From Massospora cicadina (lineage: Eukaryota > Entomophthoromycota > Entomophthoromycetes > Entomophthorales > Entomophthoraceae), in assembly GCA_022478985.1 (NCBI GenBank), contig JAKSZP010004211.1, positions 56,541 through 120,540 of the forward strand: a stretch of DNA of 64,000 nucleotides. The letters run 5' to 3'. The position numbers and the translations under genes were made by a program. Positions 56,600-64,000 of this stretch are shown here, piece after piece. The notes beneath the pieces are model-generated. The model ran no database searches and had not been told where the DNA came from. It saw only the letters and a program-made list of their open reading frames with translations. Every line of letters starts with the position of its first letter. The first letter of the stretch is position 1.

Positions 56600-57604
56600 G
56601 GTTGTCAGGCATGGAGGCCTGAGAAAAACGACTGATCATATTCGCCAGTACTACCACTGAGAGTCAATCAACTATGATGTTGCGGACTATCTAGCTTGCT
56701 GTTTGTAGTGCCAGTTGCACAAACCACACAACAATATGACTGGATACTGACTGGTCAGCCCAGGATTTGCTTGGCATATGGTTTACATTGAAGTGATGGG
56801 ACTGCTGATGATGAGCACAGTGGGAGTCAAGTACATAATAATTGTGATCAATCATCTGATGAGATGGGTTGAGATGAAGTCCCTGGCAAAAAGTAGACGC
56901 TACCAGTACTGTATTGTTCATCCTGGATCAAGTAGTATACTGACATGGATGACCGCAGGTCCTGCTGAGTGACAATGGGATAAATTTCATGTCTCATGTG
57001 ATCCCACAATTAGATGAAATAATGGGGATCTGGGGATTCATGTCTGTACCCTACCAGCCAGAGATGAATGGACTGGTGGAATGAGTTAATGGGACGTTGG
57101 ACACGACGCTAAGGAAGCTGGTCACAGGAAAAACTTCTGCGTGGGGAATTTACATGAGTTTGGTGATTTTTGCCTAAAATATTAGCCATCATATGGCAAT
57201 GGGAAAACGCCATTTGAGTTGCTATACACGAGGAAGGCCGTGTTTCCACCAAATTTATATTTGGTGGTGGAACCAACATCTGGGATGAGTGCAGATCAGT
57301 ACCTGAACTGATTGATGAGTATAATCATTAAAACGCAATTGCAAGCATTTAATACAACTTTGAAGAAAAGGGTATGAGCAAAAATGACAGATGATAATAA
57401 CTGACTGGCCTTATCAGAATATCAAATAGGCGAAAGAGTTACCTATTGTAATATGCATGGTTTTGGGAGAAGAAACAAATTGGATGCATTGTGGTCAGGT
57501 CAGTTTGAGATTATTGCTAAGATGGTGATGGACGCCTAATCCATCAGGAACCTCTTGTATGGAAGGATAGTAAATTGAGTCCATGCTAAGTATTTAAAGC
57601 AATG
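56600..57604 (+). pseudogene. Element E integrase with GPY/F-like C-terminus
   Basis: Remnants in changing frames: the zinc domain (KVVRHGGLRKTTDHIRQYY, ADYLACCL, CQLHKPHN), IIIVINHLMRWVEMKSLAK (first Asp is Asn), LLSDNGINFMSHV in another frame (second Asp intact), a decayed N-G-L-V-E segment (about 57,070), YGNGKTPFELLYTRKAVFPP (after one frame change), and IGERVTYCNMHGFGRRNKLD, LWSGQFEIIAKM, VHAKYLKQ, then a stop at about 57,604. End structure equals element C (HEKFLWPYKQ). Confidence 0.75.
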
Positions 57605-58059
57605 AATCGAGGAATAAATAATGAAAAAAGAGTCCCCAAAGGACCACTGAACCATTAAGTTGATTATGTCTTAATATATTGGTGAAGTCTGAAAAAAGGA
57701 CCTCTGAACTAATCTAGATGTTAAGTCTTAAAAAAGTAAGCCAATGAACCATAGAAAACTGGTAGGTCTAAGTATAAATATGATCCAGTTTTGGAGAATA
57801 AAATAAAAGATGGACCGCTGAACTGAAACTAGGTCAAGTCACATGGGAAAAAGAAAAACAACAGATTGATAAAAATAAAAAAAATAATTATTAAAAAACG
57901 CATAAAAACTAATCTATTTTTATAATTTTTATCTTTTATGGATTATCCTCGATTTGGGGATGATTCCGCCTATGTTAACTCAAAGAGGGAGGATAGATCT
58001 CAGTCAGATTGAGTAAACCATCAGAATCTATGTGAGATTGGATGCTAGCGAGGCTAGAC
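57605..58059 (+). other. Element E spacer between integrase and the antisense frame
   Basis: AT-rich, with repeated words such as GGACC-x-CTGAACC and a run AAAAATAAAAAAAATAATT (about 57,870). No coding on either strand. Elements C and D have no counterpart, since their integrases end within about 50 bp of the 3' LTR. Confidence 0.5.
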
Positions 58060-59639
58060 CTACATGGAACCAAGTTTGTTGAGCGGATGCAGATCCATGC
58101 TGAAAGCGACTAGGGGAAGGGAAATTGAAGTGTTGGAAGAAGCCAAAAGCAATAAACTAGATTGGGGAGGAAAGCAATAGTATAGAAAGAGGTAGTCGGC
58201 AAATAACCCCTAGCAATCCCAATAGGGCACTGGAGCCAGAAGTTTGGTCTTGAGCACTTGCCAATGGGCTTCATCAAGAACACCGGATATATGGGCCAGC
58301 AACGAGCAAGGGATACTGGACAGAGGTTGCCAAATCATGCCCCCTATCAAAGACATCAGTGGAAGATACCAATGGGATGCAACAGAAATGAGATAGTCAT
58401 GCAAGGAGTGAATGGCATCCTGCAAGCACACCTATGAGCTTCTCAGAAGCTGAAGCAGAAAGAGTGATGGAAACGGGGAGAAGCTGGAAGCTTTGTGGCC
58501 CAACTTCGAAGAACTTGGCCAGCAAAGCGAAGAGCATAGGATGTGATATCCTGATCTAGGATGTTTTCAAGGTCTGAAGAATTCAGAGCTATGGACAAAG
58601 CCTCAGTGACTTCGGCCCTTGATCCTGCATAGGGGAGTTTGAAATGTACGCTGTTGCTGATGGTTAGTTTGATGGCCAAGACAGCTGGCTTGTAATATAG
58701 ACCAAGTCAGAAGAGGAACTCTAGAAGCAAGTTTGATCCAGTGAGGAACAAACAATCAAGCTCAAAGGGCATTGCTTCAGGAGGTTTGACGATTATGTTA
58801 GGAGTATCTGCGAAAGTAGCTGCATCCAGGAGAGTTTCAAAATCTAACTCAGGAATCAATGTAAGAGGAAGGATTGGTCATCTGTTGTTTGAGACAATTG
58901 CTAACCTGGTTTCAGCGGAGTTGGTTACCATCTCTGGTAATTCCATAGAAGAACTAGCCACTGGTACTTGACTAGGAGTATGAGTCCTGGAAGGACCATA
59001 GAAAAGGTTCCATTGTTCAGATTGACTCATCCGCTGGAAGAGTTGAAGGTCTTGATCAGACAAACTATTGAGCAGCTGTTGGTACCATGATTAGAATTTG
59101 ACATATGAGCTGGACGAGAGGGTGATTTCAGACTTATATGATAGTTGAAATTATGTATTCTGAAATCAATTAAGCTCCAATTCAGAGAAATTAATCTCAA
59201 GTTTAATGGTATAAGCTCTCCAGAAAAGAATTAAGATTGATATGAGCAAGAGGTTATTAAGGAAATTAGCAGGGGTGAATTAAGATGAGCATTCTTAATT
59301 GAGCTGCAAAATGAACATTGAGTGTAAGAATCTCCTGTTGAGTACGAGGAGAAAATCAGGAAATCAAGGACGTCAGACAGAGAATCTTGATTATGATAGT
59401 GGGTCATATGCCCTGACAGGGGGAAATCAAATTTTGGGATTGATATCATCACAAGTAAATTGATCAGCCCTGCATGACAGAAGGTCCTGGGGACCACACT
59501 CTGAGTAGGCGGTAGCGAGGAGGAAGAGGAAGAGAGCCGCATGCCAAAGGTCATCTGAGAAGCGTTGAGTGCTGATGATTGTACTCTGCTTGAACAAATG
59601 AAGTATGTAACTGCGTGAAGTGGTGTTCTCCTGCCCCAA
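58060..59639 (-). pseudogene. Long antisense reading frame of element E, product unknown
   Basis: Read down the minus strand from ATG at 59,639: SYILHLFKQSTIISTQRFSD, then (one frame change) LINLLVMISIPKFDFPLSGH, SLSDVLDFLIFSSYSTGDSY, one TAA (59,231), FFSGELIPLNLRLISLNWSL, a frame change near 59,087, WYQQLLNSLSDQDLQLFQRM, TGA (58,878), PILPLTLIPELDFETLLDAA, MPFELDCLFLTGSNLLLEFL, TGA (58,707), YKPAVLAIKLTISNSVHFKL, EALSIALNSSDLENILDQDI, a TGA/frame change near 58,443, SLHDYLISVASHWYLPLMSL, TAG (58,210), and an end at 58,060. About 525 codons with roughly seven lesions, no worse than the sense pol. It starts 36 bp from the 3' LTR. I do not recognise the protein. Confidence 0.55.
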
Positions 59640-59654
59640 TTATTTTCTTGCTAA

Positions 59655-59675
59655 ATCTAGGCAAGAGGGGGGATC
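59655..59675 (+). promoter_or_regulatory. Element E polypurine tract
   Basis: AGGCAAGAGGGGGGATC directly precedes the 3' LTR start TGTTGTGATTTTTG. Confidence 0.7.
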
Positions 59676-60825
59676 TGTTGTGATTTTTGCCCATATTACC
59701 AGCCAACTAGATTTCAGGGATTACTAGAGGACAATTCCCTAATGCAAAGTGAATTGGATATCACTTGACCCTGATTTTGGGGTAACTATGTTCGGAGGAT
59801 TTTAGGTTACTTGCCTGGTCAGATCCATCAGGGATCAATCTGGATGAATGCTTAAAATATCGTCAGGCAGAGTTGCCGACGAAATAGGGGCATCTGATAG
59901 TTGTTTATCTATCAGGTGTACCAATTGGAATCAGTTGGGTTCTATCACTGACCAATTGGAAATTTAAGGCTTAAGTTGCAAGGTGAGTGATGCAACCTGC
60001 AACTAGCAAATCAGTTTTTTTGGGACTTGCCTTAATGGGTAACAAGTCCCAATATCTAAACAGGTCGCTTGCCAAGTCTTGTTGGTTTGCTTGGATCAAG
60101 AGGAATACGTTAGAGACACCTTTTCTGACTCTTTCCATCTTAGGTCTTGAGTATGTCCAATGACAGAATCCTAGCCAGGATGGGGAAGACCATCGCTGCT
60201 GAGACAAGGATGTGTAATTCAATGGCAATGGCTGCCATTTCATTAAGGAGGTGCCAACTGGGTTTGGGCGCCGAATTACATACTATAATCCCCTAAAGAA
60301 TTCATCAATAAAATATCATAATTTACCAAATCATAAATAACCAGATTACTTTTACTAGAGTATTGGCTTAGTAAACTTTATAAGAATCCATTTTAAAGTT
60401 CTATTCTTCTTCAGTTATTATTATTGCTGTTTGTGATAATTGGGAGACTCTTTAAGATAAAGAGTAAGGATTTGAGCGGGGATCCAGGGAAGAAGCTGAA
60501 TCAAATTGAAGATTGCTGCTAACAGTGTGTCAAGCAATAGAAACTGTAAACAGGAATCTGAACATAGATTGAGTTAGGTGGTACAAGGGAACAGATCCCT
60601 ATTCAGTACATCATAAGTATATCAAAAGGAAATACTAGCCGAGTTTTGGACTAAAATCTAAAACTTCCATTCAACTATGGATAATAGTTGCCATACTCTC
60701 TCTTCAACAATTATATCAATTACTATCATACAACGCGGAAAGTTGAACAAAACCTGAACCTGTGAAAATAATATATTTATAGGAGTTATTGGCCGAGAAT
60801 AATCAGAAAATCTAAAATTTTTACA
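59676..60825 (+). repeat. Element E 3' LTR
   Basis: The 1,150-bp LTR starts TGTTGTGATTTTTGCCC and ends CTAAAATTTTTACA, aligning with both pieces of the 5' LTR. If the antisense frame was ever expressed, its promoter would have to lie in this LTR on the minus strand. Confidence 0.92.
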
Positions 60826-62650
60826 GAAGGTGACAGGGAAGGCTTGCGCCAATACAGAACATGAATTAGGAAAAGGGTCCATAACTAGGAACCAAATAAG
60901 GAATCAGGAGGAAACCAACCAGCGTTGGCGTGGTGGCAGAGGGTAAAACAACCAGGATTAAAAGTGGTCCATAAGGTGGGAGCAGAAGCACCAGAAAGCT
61001 CATGAAGGGTGAGAGAAGTGACAGAAAAATTATCCAATACAATGGTATGTATAGTCCATAATGCAATTGTTACAATTAAGGCACAAAGAGAAGAAGGAAT
61101 GGGAATTCATGGTAAAAGAGAAGTTATACTTAAACAGGTTAAAGCTTGTGCTGTATCCTGGAGTATGAGACGCATAACTTCACGCCAGATCACCTGGGAT
61201 GGCGGACAAATTTCTAGTTGGTGGACTAAAGACTTATATTGGCCACACAGTGCATATGAAGATTGAGAGGCGTTGAACCGCTCAGCAGTGCGGTACACCC
61301 TCTTCATTCATCTCCATACATGAGCGCGAATCTTGGGTTGTAATAAAGGATGATGGGCATACCTCCAGATGGCCTTTTGGGTGTCATAAAAGTAGGGGAT
61401 GTCCAGCAATTAAGATAGTCAACATGGCCAAAGGTATTTGAATGACATTGTATAGTGTTGTACAAAAAAACTTTCTATGAACTTCTTGGGTAGAAAGGGG
61501 AGCAGGGAGACCCCTCTGGGAGGTGTGACAACTGATGCTGATCCTCCATTATGCGCTCTGCATGGTCAAAAGAATTTACATGAAGAGGGCAGGGGCCTGT
61601 GAGGGCCTGAGGCAGAGGGGTGAGAAGCCAGATAATTGATCAAAGAATTAGGGTGGTCAGGATTGTGAAGGTAAAGGGAATGAGCAAAGTTGGACCACGC
61701 TTCATGGGACCATTGTTGGGTATGGAGTGCGAGTTAGTTATCTGGGAAATCCAAGAGCCAAGTATACTATAAATATAGTCACATAGTTGATCAGTTCAAT
61801 ACCTAAGATGTGGAGTGGGAGAAACAGTATGTCAAGACGCACAGGTGAAGGTCGCCTAGACATAACTGCCCTTGGATGAGGGCAAATAGTGTTTCAAAGA
61901 AGTAAAGTGAAAAAGCAATAGTGCGCAGCAAACAAGATGATTTACAGATTTATTGAGTAACAACCACTACACAGCCAGTCAGGTTATTTTGCTGGCCATT
62001 GAGGGGAGCGATGAGCTTAGAAACTTTGTATCAAATGTGGTTTTTCATCCCAGAGGTGGCATATCCTCTTGCCTCCATCCATACTCCAAGGTGGCGTACT
62101 GTACCCATAGCGGGCCTGGAAACAAATGGGAGCACAAGAGGGGCGACATTTGATGCTTGCCTTGGTAAGAGAACAAAGGACCATGAAGTTAGAATATGCC
62201 AGATGATCAAAAGTAGCAGGTGACCAGCAAGTTTGATATTAAAAGGATTATCTTGTTCTTGTTGGCATTGTGGGCTGCATTATTAACCCTGAATACCTCT
62301 GAATGGTAGTTTCAAGGACTCGTGCATCATGGTTATATGAGGTACTGACCCAAAATCACCAGCAAATATCATTATCCTGACTGGAGCCTGTCATTGCGTA
62401 TAAAAAGCCAGCAAGATGAGTATCTTAATTGCTCAAGAGTGGGTCAGGGCTAAAGTATTACAAAAGAGGGCTTAAAGGGTCGCCATGATGGAAACCTTTT
62501 AGGTCAAAGCAAATCATAAAGAAAACCTGCGCCACGTAATGCCATTGTGTCTGAATTAGTAAGCAATTTAGGGCATCCATTTTTAAGCTTGATGGTGCTA
62601 AGCCTAAAAAGCCCAACATTTAATACTTAATGCCACTTAATTCACACAAC
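60826..62650 (-). mobile_element. LINE2: decayed LINE, 5'-truncated, interrupted by element E
   Basis: Minus-strand readings match LINE1 ORF2 in order: SDTMALRGAGFLYDLL (about 62,560), HHGDPLSPLL then YFSPDPLLSN (about 62,480), IFAGDFGSV for the FADD box (about 62,370), VSRPAMGTVRHLGVWMEARG (about 62,100), and the C-terminal KRVYRTAERFNASQSSYALC with GQYKSLVHQLEICPPSQ (about 61,300-61,200) and LWTIHTIVL (about 61,040). The 3' end is at 45,820-45,987, beyond element E. The upstream half of ORF2 and ORF1 are absent, the usual 5' truncation. The catalytic Asp pair reads G-D. Confidence 0.85.
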
Positions 62651-64000
62651 AAATATATTTTTTATTTAAAAGGTGTCAGGTCACCGCTAGATATCATCAG
62701 CTAGAGCATCTGTTCTATGTTAAGTACCACAAAACGTATTTGAGAAGTCAAGTACTAAAATTAGATGTAGTATTAATGACTGTTGACGGTACAATTCTCT
62801 AGATTGTCGCTGAAGTTCAAAAGTGGACTGAGCTTAAAATTCGCATAAGATTCAAAATTTGTAAAGATATACTTAGTAGAGACTCCTTTTTTTATTAAAA
62901 TGCATCTGTTTTTAGGGTTCTCAGGAACACGGTGCCTCAAGGATCTACGTGGCCCCATACGCTCAGGATCTCTCATGGCCTTTTATATTGACCTCTTGGG
63001 TATCAATCTCATAGTACTTCGTCGCAACCATGACTGTAACGGTGGAGGCTTCACCATCTTGCAATTCAGGAAGCATGGACAGGATTCCTTAAGCCATCTC
63101 CATCAATTCTTGGATGCATGCATATTCCTGAATGAATTTATTTTTTGTGCAATTGAGATAAGGCTCCGTTTGAATAGACTTGAGAGTTGATTAATTGCAG
63201 CTCAATTCAGAAGTAGGGATATTAATTCATTTTTCATCCCTAAAATCAACAATGCCCAATTCAAGATCCTGTTTGAGGGGGATATAGGGCCAAAGGAGCA
63301 GGTCATGCAACCTATTAACCATGCCCCCCTGGGTGATGTCAGCAATAAATATATATTGACTTTACCTTATTAATAACCCTTTAAGATCTAGACCAAATAA
63401 CGTCAAGCTTATTTTGTCAACCTCCAAGTTAATGGTGATAGAAGAGAACAAGGTTACTTAATTGGAAAGTTGGTGTTGAATTTTGGTTCTCTTTGGAGGG
63501 CTGGTTATTCTTCTGCAGTGGGATGGAGTTTTGTACATCTATTGTATGATGACAACAGACTAGATGATGACTATAATTTAATATATAACTCCTAGGTAGT
63601 ACTCTAAATTCGTGATTCCTGTCATTACTTGGATGATGGCATGCTGCCCTGATCTTACTGATCCCAAGTAATTTCTTGACTAATACAAAGTAAAGTATTA
63701 AACACAAAAAGTTTATAATTTAAATTCTAAACTAGTCGTAGTAGTTGAATGTTCTTTATTAGCATCAACTTCGGGGTAATTTATAGGGTTCAATGTTCAC
63801 CACATCTTACCCATGACGTCTCATTTTCAATGGCACTTGGCCAAAGGAACATGTAAAATGTTTGTAAGAATGTCTACAATTACTTCGATTCAGGGCATCA
63901 TGCTCAGCCTCAGGGTCAGTGTAAACATTGTCATCATTCTCAAGATGGCATTTCAGACGCGTCTGCAAATAGCTGAACCTATTCCCTTTCACATTTAATT
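62651..64000. other. Unassigned decayed stretch to the window end
   Basis: On the plus strand near 62,930, NTVPQGSTWPH resembles the V-P-Q-G-S block of another LINE-type RT, lying beside the 96-codon frame at 62,900-63,190; nothing else confirms it. Near 63,807-63,992 a minus frame (LKCHLENDDNVYTDPEAEHD) looks protein-like but is unrecognised. The rest is AT-rich. Confidence 0.3.

Larger units (their letters stand above)
45988..60825 (+). mobile_element. Element E: Ty3/gypsy retrotransposon inserted in LINE2 and itself split by LINE1
   Basis: The 5' LTR is in two pieces (45,988-46,234 and 51,510-52,425) around LINE1. Rejoined length, counting the duplication once, is 1,148 bp against 1,150 bp for the 3' LTR (59,676-60,825). 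Both run TGTT... to ...TTTTTACA. The interior is 7.25 kb: primer site, gag, protease, RT, RNase H, integrase, then a 2-kb extra segment before the 3' LTR. LINE2 sequence lies on both outer flanks. Flanks GGAGA and GAAGG match poorly as a duplication, in keeping with age. Confidence 0.9.

Noticed and set aside
61953..62223. Two plus frames overlapping LINE2
   Set aside because: They are the antisense shadow of LINE2 ORF2. The same antisense words occur opposite LINE1.
1..64000. CRISPR arrays, rRNA, tRNA, bacterial operons
   Set aside because: No regularly spaced repeats, no recognisable rRNA or cloverleaf sequence, and the content is eukaryotic retrotransposon DNA.

Overview
The window reads as a transposon graveyard from a repeat-rich eukaryotic genome. 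I recognise no intact host gene and no rRNA, tRNA or CRISPR. Almost everything assignable is a decayed Ty3/gypsy-type LTR retrotransposon, a solo LTR, or a non-LTR (LINE) retrotransposon. The background is AT-rich and full of stops, and one LINE (46.2-51.5 kb) stands out as GC-rich. The retrotransposon protein types suggest a filamentous fungus, perhaps a basidiomycete. That is an inference from resemblance and is not proven here.

Layout. 1-5.3 kb: minus-strand gypsy element A (integrase, RNase H, RT, protease, gag read right to left), its integrase split by a solo LTR with a GCTATC duplication. 5.3-7.8 kb: unassigned. 7.8-18.7 kb: minus-strand element G, carrying several later insertions: an H-type LTR, a solo D-type LTR in its RNase H, and a pair of 1.25-kb F-type LTRs only 0.2 kb apart, each with a further insertion. 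18.7-27.6 kb: two minus-strand H-type LTRs. The first (also the likely 5' LTR of G) holds a solo LTR flanked by ATATA. The second holds a 3.7-kb element J. 27.6-40.3 kb: plus-strand element D (LTRs about 0.74 kb), with plus-strand element C (31,885-37,819, flanked by TACTA) inside its RNase H. C is the best-preserved LTR element. 40.3-45.8 kb: unassigned, with coding-like fragments. 45.8-62.7 kb: a three-level nest. An old minus-strand LINE (LINE2) was split by plus-strand element E (45,988-60,825), whose 5' LTR was then split by a full-length plus-strand LINE of the same family (LINE1, 16-bp duplication). 62.7-64 kb: unassigned.

The elements encode, or encoded, the standard machinery: gag particle protein, aspartic protease, reverse transcriptase/RNase H and integrase for LTR elements; RNA-binding ORF1 and endonuclease/RT ORF2 for LINEs. 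All are broken. The most unusual signal is in element E. Between its integrase and 3' LTR lies a 2-kb segment that C and D lack. On the antisense strand (59,639 down to 58,060) it holds a long reading frame of about 525 codons with only a few lesions. I do not recognise its product.
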